From the NCBI RefSeq assembly GCF_002288525.1, contig NZ_CP023067.1, positions 1,426,001 through 1,490,000 of the forward strand: a DNA stretch of 64,000 nt, read 5' to 3'. The position numbers were made by a program, and so were the translations under genes. The notes under the pieces were generated by a model that made no database searches, was not told the origin of the DNA, and saw nothing but the letters and a program-made list of their open reading frames with translations. This DNA comes from Sinorhizobium sojae CCBAU 05684. Its GTDB lineage: Bacteria; Pseudomonadota; Alphaproteobacteria; Rhizobiales; Rhizobiaceae. Positions 8,994 through 17,959 of this stretch are shown here, in pieces (within the stretch, counting starts at the first letter, position 1; the number at the start of each line of letters is the position of its first letter).

Positions 8994-9095
8994 ACAGCGC
9001 CGCGCGTTTCATCAGGCGTGCAGAGGTCGCTGTAGCACTGCGTGCCCCTGTCCCTGAACCGAAGTCGGTCCGACGAGACATGCAGTAGGCCAGGG
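8994..9095 (+). repeat. Composite RIME-like element, copy B
   Basis: The first half (CAGCGCCGCGCGT ... GGTCGCTG) is the RIME head. The second half (TGCGTGCCCCTGTCCC ... GACATGCAG) is a diverged copy of the CATGCAG-bounded palindrome seen intact at 23068-23114. It looks like a mosaic of two repeat families between ilvA and the HlyU-like gene. Confidence 0.6.
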
Positions 9096-9148
9096 AGGCG
9101 GGTCAAGTTTACTTTGACAGGGCCGGCCGTCGCGGCTAACCATAGGGC

Positions 9149-9469
9149 ATGGCATCGTTTTTCTCGAAACTTTTCGGTCGTTCGCGGGGCTCCGAAACTG
9201 AGGCTGAACCGGCCGCAGGTAAGACGGAGAACTATGCGGATTGCCTGATCCGCGCGACACCGATTCGCGAGGGAGCGCAGTTCCGGCTCGCTGGCAGCAT
9301 TGAAAAGGCGATGCCCGACGGCGCCACGAAGACGCGCAATTTTATCCGCGCAGACCTTTTCTCGTCCGAGCAGGACGCCATCGATTCGGCTCTCAGGAAG
9401 GGCCGGCAGATCGTCGACGAGCAGCGCGCCGCCCTTTTTGCCGACGAAGCCCAGACCCGCTCGGTTTAG
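9149..9469 (+). CDS. HlyU family protein
   Basis: A 106-residue protein with the HlyU domain from about residue 28 (NYADCLIRATPIREGAQFR ... DAIDSALRKGRQIVDEQ). HlyU was named for a Vibrio haemolysin activator, but this domain in alphaproteobacteria is an uncharacterised small alpha/beta protein, so a regulatory role should not be assumed. The N-terminal MASFFSKLFGRSR could contact the membrane. It lies between two RIME-like repeats. Confidence 0.8.
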   Translation: MASFFSKLFGRSRGSETEAEPAAGKTENYADCLIRATPIREGAQFRLAGSIEKAMPDGATKTRNFIRADLFSSEQDAIDSALRKGRQIVDEQRAALFADEAQTRSV

Positions 9470-9571
9470 CGCACTGGCCCGAAATCGGAACCGATTTTCG
9501 GAAAGCTCGACGCGCAGATTCAAAGAGTTACAACGACCTTTGCGCGTCTGAAAAGACGAATCCGATCGCAC
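9468..9571 (-). repeat. RIME-like palindromic element, copy C
   Basis: On the minus strand it carries CTTTTCAGACGCGCAAAGG, the CTCTTTGAATCTGCG block, then CTTTCCGAAAATCGG and its palindromic partner. Block order and spacing equal the copies at 20.8, 22.6 and 23.3 kb. It fills the gap between convergent hlyU-like and cpdB. Confidence 0.7.
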
Positions 9572-9641
9572 CTCTTGCCAAGAGAGATTGAGGGGGCGTG
9601 GCGCCGATTTCGATCGGGCGCCACGCACCATGATACAACGC

Positions 9642-11621
9642 TTAAAGCCGGATGCGGAAACGGGCGAAGCCTTCGGATCCGTCGCCGGCGTCTTCGATCG
9701 CGATGGCCTTCACATCGGCCAGGAACTGCCGTGCCTTGGGCCCGCTGTCGAAGACGACGCTGGTGTTCTCCATCGGCGCGAATTTCCAATTGGCATCGGC
9801 CGACGGATTGATCGTTTCCTGCTCGATGATGTAGCGCACGATGACGTCACGATTGGTATCGGGCGCGACGAAGACGACCTTGTCGGCCGCGATCTCCGGA
9901 AAATTGCCGCCGCCGCCGGCGCGATAGTTGTTGGTCGCCACGACGAACTTTTGTGCGGGATCGATCGGCTTGCCGTCGAATTCGAGGTTGCGGATGCGGC
10001 GGGTTTCCGGGTTCACGACGGTACCGTCCTTGTCGAACATCGCCGGCTGCGACAAGTCGATCTCGTAGGTGACGCCGTCGATCACGTCGAAATTATAGGA
10101 CGGGAAATCGCCATCGATCAGGTTTGCATCCGTCGATCCGGGCGCGATCTGGTCGAAGATGCCGGCGGACATTTCCAGCCAGTTGCGCACCTGCTCACCG
10201 GTGATGACGACGGCCTGCACCGTATTCGGGTAGAGGTAGAGATCGGCGACATTCTTGATGGCGATGTCGCCGGCCGGCACGTCCGTATAGTACTCGGCGC
10301 CGCCGCGTCCGCCGGCCTTGAACGGTGCTGCCGCCGAAAGAACCGGCAGATCCCGGTATCCGGTGTCTTTCAGCATCTCGCGGATGTACCAGGTCTGCGC
10401 CTGGCTGACGATCTGCACCGAAGGGTCGTCGGCGACGAGGGCGAAATAGGAATAAAGTGGTGCCGAAGTCTTGCCGACAGGCGTGCGGACATAGGCGAGC
10501 GTCGCCTCGTGGTCCTTCTCGGCGGCAGCCAGCACCTCCGGCTTGTCGCCGACTTCCGCGATCACCTTCTTCTCCTCACGCCTGAAGATCGGCCGCGCCT
10601 CGCTGGTCGAATTCACCACGCGCCATTGGCCGCCGTCGCGCTCGAGGAGCAGGTCGATCAGGCCGAGATGCGAGCCCCAGAAGCCGCCCATCACGCCGGG
10701 CTTTCCGGAAATCAGCCCTTTCGCATTGTCGATACCCGCCACGCCTTCAAATTTCGGGCCGGGGAAATCGAGATGGCTATGGCCGGTTACGATGGCATCG
10801 ATGCCGTCGATCGCAGCCAGCGGAATGGAGGCGTTCTCGAGGTTTTCGGCATAGGCCTGCTGTCCGATGCCGGAGTGGGAAAGCGCGACCACGAGATCGG
10901 CGCCTTCCTCCCGCATCTGCGGCACCCAGGCCTCCGCGGCCGTGACGATATCGCGGGCATTCGCCTTGCCCTCGAGATTCTTGGCGTCCCAGGTCATGAT
11001 CTGTGGCGGCACGAAGCCGATCAGGCCGATGCGGATCGAGTGTTCCTGGCCGCTACCGTCCCTGACTTTGCGGTCGAGGATCACATAGGGCTTGAGGAAG
11101 AGCGCATCCTCGCGCGGGTTTGCGGCAAGCGTGCCCTTCGTCAGGTTGGCGCAGACGAGCGGGAAGTTCGCGCCGTTCGTCACGTTGAACAGGAAGTCGA
11201 GCCCGTAATTGAACTCGTGATTGCCGAGCGTGCCGCAATCGTAGCCGAGCACGTTCATGGCGGCGATGATCGGATGCATGTCGCCTTCCTTCATTCCGCG
11301 CTGATAGGCGATATAGTCGCCCATCGGATTTCCCTGCAGGAAATCGCCATTGTCGACGAGGATGGAGTTCGTCGCCTCGGCGCGGATCGCGTCGATGATC
11401 GAGGCGGTGCGCGCAAGCCCCATCGTGTCGTTCGGCTTGTCGGCATAATAATCGTAGGGGAAGACATGCACGTGGAGATCCGTCGTTTCCATGATGCGCA
11501 GATGCGCCTGATTCGCGGCCGCGCGGGCAGAGAAGGGGTGCAGCACGGCAAGTGCGGACGTAGCGGCCAAGCCGCCAAGCAGGGCGCGGCGCGATATGGG
11601 ATGCAAAGCGGTGGATGGCAT
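9642..11621 (-). CDS. cpdB: 2',3'-cyclic-nucleotide 2'-phosphodiesterase/3'-nucleotidase
   Basis: A 659-residue periplasmic enzyme that releases phosphate and nucleosides from cyclic nucleotides. The N-terminus has a twin-arginine signal (SRRALLGGLAATSALAVL). The metallophosphatase domain follows (TTDLHVHVFPYDYY, VDNGDFLQGNPMGDY, LGNHEFNYGLDFL, VTGHSHLDFPG). The C-terminal 5'-nucleotidase domain has NNYRAGGGGNFP. The start at 11621 is chosen for its upstream GGAGA and because it puts the Tat signal at the end. The length fits CpdB. Confidence 0.95.
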   Translation of the reverse strand: MPSTALHPISRRALLGGLAATSALAVLHPFSARAAANQAHLRIMETTDLHVHVFPYDYYADKPNDTMGLARTASIIDAIRAEATNSILVDNGDFLQGNPMGDYIAYQRGMKEGDMHPIIAAMNVLGYDCGTLGNHEFNYGLDFLFNVTNGANFPLVCANLTKGTLAANPREDALFLKPYVILDRKVRDGSGQEHSIRIGLIGFVPPQIMTWDAKNLEGKANARDIVTAAEAWVPQMREEGADLVVALSHSGIGQQAYAENLENASIPLAAIDGIDAIVTGHSHLDFPGPKFEGVAGIDNAKGLISGKPGVMGGFWGSHLGLIDLLLERDGGQWRVVNSTSEARPIFRREEKKVIAEVGDKPEVLAAAEKDHEATLAYVRTPVGKTSAPLYSYFALVADDPSVQIVSQAQTWYIREMLKDTGYRDLPVLSAAAPFKAGGRGGAEYYTDVPAGDIAIKNVADLYLYPNTVQAVVITGEQVRNWLEMSAGIFDQIAPGSTDANLIDGDFPSYNFDVIDGVTYEIDLSQPAMFDKDGTVVNPETRRIRNLEFDGKPIDPAQKFVVATNNYRAGGGGNFPEIAADKVVFVAPDTNRDVIVRYIIEQETINPSADANWKFAPMENTSVVFDSGPKARQFLADVKAIAIEDAGDGSEGFARFRIRL

Positions 11622-11733
11622 GGGCGGATCTCCGTAGTTTTTCAACGCGGGCGGCGCTCGCTGCGGCTGTCCCCGCGCAGGCCGTGATGTTACTGCAACT
11701 TCGCCGCGTGACTATGACGAATTGCGGCCATAA

Positions 11734-11908
11734 TACCAACCTGCACCGATATTGACCGAAAGCGCCCGGCCCTTCGGGTGGGCCGTCTGTCGGTCGCCGG
11801 CCGAGTCGCAATCCTCGACCGATGCATGAGCATCGCTCTGCGGTGTGCTCCTCACCGGACACCCGCGGCCGGTCCCACGCAATCGGTCAATATCGGTGCA
11901 GGTTGGTA
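11734..11908. mobile_element. MITE-like element with 26-bp perfect terminal inverted repeats
   Basis: TACCAACCTGCACCGATATT... at 11734-11759 is repeated without mismatch in inverted orientation at 11883-11908. The two arms enclose 123 bp with no usable coding frame, only small hairpins such as GATGC-ATGA-GCATC. The outside is flanked on both sides by TAA, which could be a 3-bp target duplication. It fits a non-autonomous element; the parent transposon is not in the window. Confidence 0.6.
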
Positions 11909-12025
11909 TAAGCCAAAGCAGCAAAATCTTGGGGGTCGCCGGCCTCTGCGACCCGGTGGGTAAAGCTTTCTTCAAATTTTATCGTTAAGTAACCATCCGG
12001 TTGAAATCGGAAGCTACGTGCTCGC

Positions 12026-13273
12026 ATGCCAAACGCCAATCTGATGCTGTTTCTCGGTGAGGCGCTGGTTTATGTCGCGGCCATGATCGGGCTTCTGCAT
12101 CTGCGGACGCGACTGGGGCTCGGCGTCTTCGTGGCGGCGCTCGGCGTCATGCATTTCATCGAGACCTACCTCGCGGCGGTCTTCTACGTCCAGCTACCGT
12201 TCGGCGTCATTTCGCCCGGCTCGGCCGTGTTCTTTTCCGGCAAGCTCATGGTGATCCTCCTTCTTTATGTGAAGGAGGACGCTGCGACCGTGCGCCAGCC
12301 GATCTACGGACTGCTTGCCGGCAATTTCTTGATAGTCGCGCTAAGCCTGCTGCTGAGGCAGCATGACACCGTGGCGATCGTGCAGAATCGCGTCGCCGAC
12401 ATCGCCTTCATCGACGAAATGGGATGGCTGATGGTCTGGGGTACGACGCTTCTCTATTTCGACGCGATCATCATCATCCTGCTGTACGAGAGGCTGGGGC
12501 GCTGGTTCCGCCGATTTGTGACCATCCGGTTCATGATCTGCGGGGCGGCCGTGCTGACCTTCGATCAGGTAGGCTTTTATACGGCACTTCATTACATCAA
12601 CGGTGCCCCCTTCGACGTCTTCTGGGGCGGCTGGATGGCGAAGATGCTGGCTGCGCCCTTCTATGCGCTGGCGATCGGCTTCTATCTCAACGCCTCGCGC
12701 CACACATTCCTGGCGATTTCCGATCGCCCCCTGGGCGATGTCTTCAACGATCTGACCTTCCGCGAACGCTATGAGGATCTCTTGTCCCGGTCCGGTCACG
12801 ACGCGCTGACGGGGGCGCTCGACCGCGGGCGCTTCGAGAGTGAAGGCCAGCAGGTCATGCGCGAGGCTGCGGCCAAGGATGCGCCGGTCAGCCTGCTGCT
12901 CATTGACGTCGATCGCTTCAAGAGTGTCAACGACGCGCTCGGCCATGTTGAGGGCGATCGGGTGCTGAAGAAGCTCGTTGAGACGGTAAGGGACCAACTG
13001 CGGCCGGTGGACCGCCTATTCCGCTACGGCGGTGAGGAATTCGTCGTTCTTTGCCCCGGTCTAGCCTATGCGGATGCGCACGCACGTGCCGAAGACATAA
13101 GGCTTGCGGTCTCCAAGAGAGTGACGACAAGCACCGGCCTGCCGGTGACGATCAGCATCGGCGTTTCAGCGACGCTTGCGGACGGCACCGACGTTCGCGC
13201 GCTGCTGTCGGAGGCGGATGTTCGCCTTTATGCGGCCAAAAGCGCTGGCCGCAATCGCGTCGTCGGCCGCTGA
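12026..13273 (+). CDS. Membrane-bound diguanylate cyclase (GGDEF)
   Basis: A 415-residue protein. Residues 1 to about 215 form six or seven hydrophobic helices, a membrane sensor of unknown ligand. From about 250 to the end lies a GGDEF domain. The active motif is GGEEF (RYGGEEFVVL), and an RxxD inhibitory site (RPVD) stands five residues before it. It should therefore make cyclic di-GMP and be product-inhibited. LIDVDRFKSVND and HVEGDRVLKKL are intact. No EAL domain. Confidence 0.92.
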   Translation: MPNANLMLFLGEALVYVAAMIGLLHLRTRLGLGVFVAALGVMHFIETYLAAVFYVQLPFGVISPGSAVFFSGKLMVILLLYVKEDAATVRQPIYGLLAGNFLIVALSLLLRQHDTVAIVQNRVADIAFIDEMGWLMVWGTTLLYFDAIIIILLYERLGRWFRRFVTIRFMICGAAVLTFDQVGFYTALHYINGAPFDVFWGGWMAKMLAAPFYALAIGFYLNASRHTFLAISDRPLGDVFNDLTFRERYEDLLSRSGHDALTGALDRGRFESEGQQVMREAAAKDAPVSLLLIDVDRFKSVNDALGHVEGDRVLKKLVETVRDQLRPVDRLFRYGGEEFVVLCPGLAYADAHARAEDIRLAVSKRVTTSTGLPVTISIGVSATLADGTDVRALLSEADVRLYAAKSAGRNRVVGR

Positions 13274-13280
13274 ACGGCCT

Positions 13281-13742
13281 TCAAATTCCGACATTCGGGC
13301 GATCGATGATCTCGCGAAGAGAGAAGCTTGAATTGATCTTCACCACATGCGGCAGCGCCGACAACCAGTCGCGGTGGATGCGTTCGTAGTCTTCGAGGTC
13401 CTTCGCCGCCACCCGCAGGATGTAGTCGTATTCCCCGGACATCAGATAGCACACGAGCACATTGGGACAGAGCTTCACGGCCGCCTCGAACTCGGCGAGC
13501 GTCTTGGCGAACTGGCCCGATAGCGAAATATGCACGATGGCCATGATCTTGTAGTCGAGCGCCTTGTGGGCAACGCGGGCGTGGTAGCCGGCGATCGTGC
13601 CGGATTTCTCGAGCAGGTCGACCCGCCGGGAGCAGGCGGACGGCGACAGGCCGACCTTCGCGGCGAGGTCGGCATTGGAGATCCGGCCGTTCTGTTGAAG
13701 CACCCGCAGGATCGAACGATCGATGGCATCGAGGTCGCTCAT
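13281..13742 (-). CDS. Lrp/AsnC family regulator, likely of alanine dehydrogenase
   Basis: A 153-residue protein with the AsnC helix-turn-helix at 1-60 (DAIDRSILRVLQQNGRISNADLAAKVGLS) and a RAM/AsnC ligand domain after it. It is transcribed away from ald, with 155 bp between the two starts. In rhizobia and other bacteria such a pair is AldR-ald, where the regulator activates ald in response to alanine. That role is inferred from position. Confidence 0.9.
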   Translation of the reverse strand: MSDLDAIDRSILRVLQQNGRISNADLAAKVGLSPSACSRRVDLLEKSGTIAGYHARVAHKALDYKIMAIVHISLSGQFAKTLAEFEAAVKLCPNVLVCYLMSGEYDYILRVAAKDLEDYERIHRDWLSALPHVVKINSSFSLREIIDRPNVGI

Positions 13743-13897
13743 TGGTGGTTTCCTTCAAAAATAGAGCACGCTGCGCAATAATGCACGAATCTCATGCGGG
13801 ACCAGACCCCTCTTTGCAAGGACATTCGCGGCCTCATCTGTTTTGCTGGCTTCTCAGCAATGCGGCGAAGGCCAACAAATAAGAGAGGAACGCCAGG
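13743..13897. promoter_or_regulatory. Divergent control region of the Lrp-type regulator and ald
   Basis: The 155-bp gap must hold both promoters and the Lrp-type operators. AT-rich candidate half sites lie around 13757-13790 (ATAGAGCACG ... AATAATGCACGAATC). A ribosome site GAGAGGAACGCC precedes ald. Exact operators were not resolved. Confidence 0.45.
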
Positions 13898-15016
13898 ATG
13901 CGTGTCGGTTGCCCGAAGGAAATCAAGAATCATGAATACCGCGTCGGCCTGACGCCCGGATCGGTGAGGGAATATGTCGCCCATGGTCATGAGGTCATCG
14001 TGGAGACCAAAGCCGGGGCGGGGATCGGGGCGGACGACGACGCCTACCGTGCGGCCGGCGCGCGGATCGTGCCGACGGCCAAGGACGTGTTCGAGAAGTC
14101 GGACATGGTCGTCAAGGTCAAGGAGCCGCAACCGTCCGAATGGACGCAGTTGCGCGAAGGCCAGATCCTCTACACTTACCTGCACCTGGCACCCGATCCC
14201 GAACAGACGAGGGGACTTCTGAGTTCAGGCGTCACCGCAATCGCTTACGAGACGGTCACGGATGAGCGCGGCGGCCTGCCGCTGCTTGCGCCGATGTCGG
14301 AAGTCGCCGGCAGGCTTTCGATCCAGGCTGGGGCCACCTCCCTGCAAAAGGCAAATGGCGGCCGAGGTGTCCTGCTCGGCGGTGTGCCCGGCGTGCTTCC
14401 GGCCAAGGTCACGATCATCGGCGGCGGCGTTGTCGGCCTGCATGCGGCGAAGATGGCGGTCGGCCTCGGCGCTGACGTTTCGATCCTCGACCGGTCGATT
14501 CCCCGCCTGCGCCAGCTCGACGATATTTTCAACGGCCGTATCCACACGCGTTATTCGACGATCGATGCGCTCGAGGAGGAGGTGTTCTCCGCCGACCTCG
14601 TGATCGGTGCCGTGCTCATACCGGGCGCCGCCGCTCCCAAGCTCGTCACGCGGGAAATGCTCTCGGGCATGAAGAAGGGCGCCGTTGTCGTCGACGTTGC
14701 CATCGACCAGGGCGGCTGCTTCGAGACTTCGCATGCGACCACGCATTCCGAACCTACCTATGAGGTCGATGGAATCGTGCATTATTGCGTTGCCAATATG
14801 CCGGGGGCCGTGCCGATCACATCGGCTCAAGCGCTCAACAATGCGACGCTGCACTACGGGCTCCAACTCGCCGACCGTGGTCTGAAGGCCGTCACCGAAG
14901 ATCGACACCTGCGGGCGGGTCTCAACGTGCATCGCGGCCGCGTGACGAACGCCGCCGTGGCCGAAGCGCTCGGCTACGACGCCTTCGCTCCGGAGGCGGT
15001 GCTGAACGTCGCCTGA
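13898..15016 (+). CDS. ald: Alanine dehydrogenase
   Basis: A 372-residue NAD enzyme interconverting alanine and pyruvate plus ammonia, important for alanine use and, in bacteroids, alanine export. The N-terminal [17 protein letters not shown] and the glycine-rich [10 protein letters not shown] loop are present. The catalytic Lys and His regions (VKVKEPQ, YLHLAPD) are intact. Length is standard. It is divergent from its presumed regulator and followed by a strong stem. Confidence 0.96.
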   Translation: MRVGCPKEIKNHEYRVGLTPGSVREYVAHGHEVIVETKAGAGIGADDDAYRAAGARIVPTAKDVFEKSDMVVKVKEPQPSEWTQLREGQILYTYLHLAPDPEQTRGLLSSGVTAIAYETVTDERGGLPLLAPMSEVAGRLSIQAGATSLQKANGGRGVLLGGVPGVLPAKVTIIGGGVVGLHAAKMAVGLGADVSILDRSIPRLRQLDDIFNGRIHTRYSTIDALEEEVFSADLVIGAVLIPGAAAPKLVTREMLSGMKKGAVVVDVAIDQGGCFETSHATTHSEPTYEVDGIVHYCVANMPGAVPITSAQALNNATLHYGLQLADRGLKAVTEDRHLRAGLNVHRGRVTNAAVAEALGYDAFAPEAVLNVA

Positions 15017-15063
15017 CGGCGGGTTCGATCGAACCGCGGGCCTCTCGGGTGCCGTAAACCTGC

Positions 15064-15101
15064 GACAGCGCTGTGCGTCCTATCGGGCGCACGGCGCTGT
15101 C
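15064..15101 (+). terminator. Strong stem-loop after ald (RIME-head type)
   Basis: GACAGCGCTGTGCG pairs with CGCACGGCGCTGTC across a 10-base loop; the 14-bp stem has one G-T pair. It is followed by GTGCTTT. The stem sequence equals the head hairpin of the RIME-like repeats, so it may be a partial RIME that serves as terminator between convergent ald and the DUF1203 gene. Confidence 0.65.
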
Positions 15102-15120
15102 GTGCTTTACATCGGGAGGT

Positions 15121-15588
15121 TCAGCGCCTTTCGACGCGGCACTGGTAACAATTGTACCTAGCGGATCGCACATGCACGAAGACGACGTCGGGCCGCGCCA
15201 GCAATTCCTCGGCGCGCTGTTCGAGCGCTTCCTGGGCGACCACCCCGCCGGTCCCATAGACGATTCGCTCATCCGCACCGTAGCCGCGAAGAAGAAATTC
15301 CCGGCTTGAAGCGAGAATCGGCGGTACAGAATCTTCGTCCGGGGCAAGGCACTTGTCGGCATGCAGAAATATCGGCCCCGTTTCAGCGTAAGGCTGGGCT
15401 GACGAAAACGGCCGATATGCGAGGATCAGATAGGCTTGGCCCGCTTCGACATTGCGAAGACAATGCCGGCACGGAACACCGTCACCGTCTGAAATGTGCC
15501 GCTCGGGCAGCTTGCCATAGGCGTCGCGGCCGCCCTGCCAGATCCGGCGTGCCTCGTCGTCAGGCATGGCGATGTAGCGCAAAGTCAT
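15121..15588 (-). CDS. DUF1203 family protein
   Basis: A 155-residue protein starting MTLRYIAMPDDEARRIW. CRHCLRNVEAGQAYLILAY near residue 40 and GPIFLHADKC near 71 are the conserved segments of DUF1203. Cysteines at CRHC and at the end (YNCYQCRVERR) could bind metal or form disulphides. Function of the family is unknown. It ends opposite the ald terminator. Confidence 0.85.
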   Translation of the reverse strand: MTLRYIAMPDDEARRIWQGGRDAYGKLPERHISDGDGVPCRHCLRNVEAGQAYLILAYRPFSSAQPYAETGPIFLHADKCLAPDEDSVPPILASSREFLLRGYGADERIVYGTGGVVAQEALEQRAEELLARPDVVFVHVRSARYNCYQCRVERR

Positions 15589-15668
15589 CGAGTATTCTCC
15601 TCATCAAATTATCGAGGACAATGCGCCTTGGTGACCAGTGGCGACACCCGAAACTTGCTGTGCTCTTC

Positions 15669-16241
15669 TTACAGCTTCTTCGCAATTGCGAGCAGTTCTT
15701 CGTCCGTCAGCGGTTCGATCGTAGCCTCTCCCGTCGCAACGGGCGAGAAGCCGAACTGCTGATAGAGCTGCAGCGCACGCGGGTGGTCGAGGCTGTTGGT
15801 CGAGACCTTGACCTTGGACGGGTCCATGGCCCAGGCGGCAAGCAGGGTCTGCAGCAGGAACCATTTCCCCAGCCCAAGCCCGAGCGCATGCTCCATGAGC
15901 CCGAAATGGGTGATCTCCACGACGTCGTCATCCCGCTGCTGCAGTTCGAAATAGCCGGCCGGTGCGCCGTTGACGTAGAGAACGCTCAGCGACGTTCGCT
16001 TGTCGTGCAGCAGGGCCGCCAGTTCCGCGTCGCCCATGCGCAGGCGGTCCGTCCAGTGCCAACGCTTGCCGACGCGCAGATAAAGAAAGCGATAATAGGC
16101 AAGCGGGATATCGAGAACCCGGAGGATCGCCGTATGGATGTTCACAGGCATCGGCAGGCTCTGCTTCGGCGGCGACGTCATTTCGAGCTTGGTGACTTGT
16201 GCCGTGATTGCGGCAGATTTCGATCCTTGCATGACCTTCAC
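15669..16241 (-). CDS. GNAT family N-acetyltransferase
   Basis: A 190-residue protein with the GNAT fold from about residue 40. Acetyl-CoA motif A is seen as HALGLGLGKWFLLQTLLAAW and motif B as ALQLYQQFGFSPVA. The GTG at 16241 is preferred because it overlaps the sseA stop as GTGA; an ATG three codons later is the alternative. It is coupled to the sulfurtransferase gene. The substrate is not predictable. Confidence 0.88.
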   Translation of the reverse strand: MKVMQGSKSAAITAQVTKLEMTSPPKQSLPMPVNIHTAILRVLDIPLAYYRFLYLRVGKRWHWTDRLRMGDAELAALLHDKRTSLSVLYVNGAPAGYFELQQRDDDVVEITHFGLMEHALGLGLGKWFLLQTLLAAWAMDPSKVKVSTNSLDHPRALQLYQQFGFSPVATGEATIEPLTDEELLAIAKKL

Positions 16242-17098
16242 TCTCTACCGAATGCGACGGGCGTATCGGGGCGCCCGCCCCATTCCGACCAGGAACCATC
16301 ATAAAGCGTATTGTTCGTATGTCCCAATGATTGGAGCGCAAGTGTGATGATGGCGGCGGTAACGCCGGATCCGCAGGTGGTGACGACCGGCTTCGCCATG
16401 TCGATACCGGCATCCGCAAATATCGCGTGCAGCGATTCGAGGTCCTTCAGCTTGCCGTTCTCGGAGAAGACGCCGGAGGGCAGGTTCTTGGCGCCGGGCA
16501 TATGGCCCGACCGCATGCCCGCCCGCGGCTCCGGCTCCTCGCCGGTAAATCGCCCGGCACTGCGTGCATCGGCAACCTGCGCCAGGCGGTTTTCGACGAT
16601 GTCCTTCATGCGCTCGAAGGCGGTGACAGCCGTCGCGTTCAAGGCCGGGTGGAAGCTGCGTGGCGCGGGGCTTGGAACCTCGCTTGTCGTCGGACGGCCT
16701 TCCGCCTTCCAGCCGTCCATGCCGCCGTCCAGAACATAGACGTTTTTCGCGCCCATGATCCGGAACATCCACCAGACCCTCGGCGCCGTGAAGATGCCGG
16801 GGCCGTCATAGACGACGATCGTGTCGTCTTCGCCAATGCCCATGGCGCCGACGGCCTCGGCAAAGGCTTGCTGCGAGGGGAGGGTGTGGGGCAGCCCGCT
16901 CGTTTGGTCGGCGATCGCATCCTGGTCGAAAAAGACGGCGCCGGGTATATGGGCCGCCGCATATTCCGCCTTCGGGTCGCGGTTCTGCGCCGGCAGGTAC
17001 CAGGCGGCATCGACGATCCTGACCTTCGGATCGCCGAGGCGCTGCTCCAGCCAGTCGGCGGAGACAACGAAGGTGCTCTTGTTGTTCTTGTCGTTCAT
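16238..17098 (-). CDS. sseA: 3-mercaptopyruvate sulfurtransferase
   Basis: A 286-residue two-domain rhodanese. Residues 8-130 are the inactive domain; 160-280 the catalytic one, with the active cysteine in TTCGSGVTA, where CG(S/T)GVTA marks MST rather than thiosulfate sulfurtransferases. The start at 17098 is chosen for TGGAGTGA before it. The stop overlaps the GNAT start. The upstream neighbours AlaX and cysteine synthase on the same strand put it in a cysteine-handling context. Confidence 0.93.
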   Translation of the reverse strand: MNDKNNKSTFVVSADWLEQRLGDPKVRIVDAAWYLPAQNRDPKAEYAAAHIPGAVFFDQDAIADQTSGLPHTLPSQQAFAEAVGAMGIGEDDTIVVYDGPGIFTAPRVWWMFRIMGAKNVYVLDGGMDGWKAEGRPTTSEVPSPAPRSFHPALNATAVTAFERMKDIVENRLAQVADARSAGRFTGEEPEPRAGMRSGHMPGAKNLPSGVFSENGKLKDLESLHAIFADAGIDMAKPVVTTCGSGVTAAIITLALQSLGHTNNTLYDGSWSEWGGRPDTPVAFGRE

Positions 17099-17126
17099 CT
17101 CGTCACTCCACACGTGCGGCGCCTGG

Positions 17127-17157
17127 TGCCTCAAAAAATGTGCAGCAGTTTGAGGCA
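17127..17157 (-). promoter_or_regulatory. Perfect 9-bp stem upstream of sseA
   Basis: TGCCTCAAA-N13-TTTGAGGCA lies between the AlaX gene and sseA. No T-run follows on the minus strand. It may be a partial attenuator, an mRNA processing site or part of a dispersed palindrome. Confidence 0.45.
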
Positions 17158-17206
17158 GCGACATGCACGAAAATCAAAGGCCCGCAGCGCGTAACACGAA
17201 TGCGCT

Positions 17207-17956
17207 TCAGACGGCAGATTGATCGTCCGGCGTTCCGAATCGTATGCGAAACCGCCGGTTTTCCTTACCCTTCTTTTCGATCTTTGCGATGTGGATCGCG
17301 CCGACCTCCTGGGTCTCCGACACATGGGTGCCGCCGCAGGGCTGGCTGTCGATGGCGGAGTTCTCTCCGATGCAGACGAGGCTCACGCGCCCGAGCCCGA
17401 CGGGAGGTCGGACATTCTTCGATTTGACGATGGCCGGGTTGGCGGCGAGTTCCTCATCGGTGATCCATTGCACGTAGACGGGGTGATTCTCGTCGACGAG
17501 TTTCATCAGCGCCGCGGTCACTTGGTTCTTGTCGATCGGTTCGCTCATGTCGAAATCGACGCGGCTTTCCTCCTCGCTGACGGCCGCGCCGGTGATCGGG
17601 TAGGGGCATACGACGGAAAGCAGGTGGCAGGCCGTGTGCATGCGCATCAGCCTATAGCGACGCGGCCAGTCGATGTGCAGGACGAGCTTTTCGCCGATGG
17701 CGGGGCGCGGCCGCCCGGCCCCGGGCAGGTGCACGATGGTGTCCTTGGTGGCGCCATGCCGTGTGTCGACGATGGGAATGCGGCTTCCGTCCCCGCGCTC
17801 GAAAAAACCCGTGTCGCCGGGTTGGCCGCCGGAGGTTGCGTAGAAGCAGGTTTGGTCCAGTTCGATTCCGCCATCCTCCAGGATACCCGTGACATGCGCT
17901 TCGCAGGTCGAGAGATAGAAATCGTCACGGAAGAGGGCGGTCACGCTTCTGGTCAT
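17207..17956 (-). CDS. Alanyl-tRNA editing protein (AlaX type)
   Basis: A 249-residue free-standing homologue of the AlaRS editing domain, which removes serine (or glycine) wrongly attached to tRNA-Ala. The zinc-binding set is complete: HTACH near residue 107 and CGGTH near 209. GGQPGDTG near 43 is the conserved N-terminal loop. The gene begins 3 bp after the cysteine synthase stop, so the two are surely co-transcribed. Confidence 0.93.
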   Translation of the reverse strand: MTRSVTALFRDDFYLSTCEAHVTGILEDGGIELDQTCFYATSGGQPGDTGFFERGDGSRIPIVDTRHGATKDTIVHLPGAGRPRPAIGEKLVLHIDWPRRYRLMRMHTACHLLSVVCPYPITGAAVSEEESRVDFDMSEPIDKNQVTAALMKLVDENHPVYVQWITDEELAANPAIVKSKNVRPPVGLGRVSLVCIGENSAIDSQPCGGTHVSETQEVGAIHIAKIEKKGKENRRFRIRFGTPDDQSAV

Positions 17957-17959
17957 CGA

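Noticed and set aside
9588-11687. Very long open frame on the plus strand (699 codons) opposite cpdB
   Set aside because: It is the antisense shadow of cpdB in high-GC DNA; its translation has no family motifs and cpdB shows a Tat signal and complete metal motifs.
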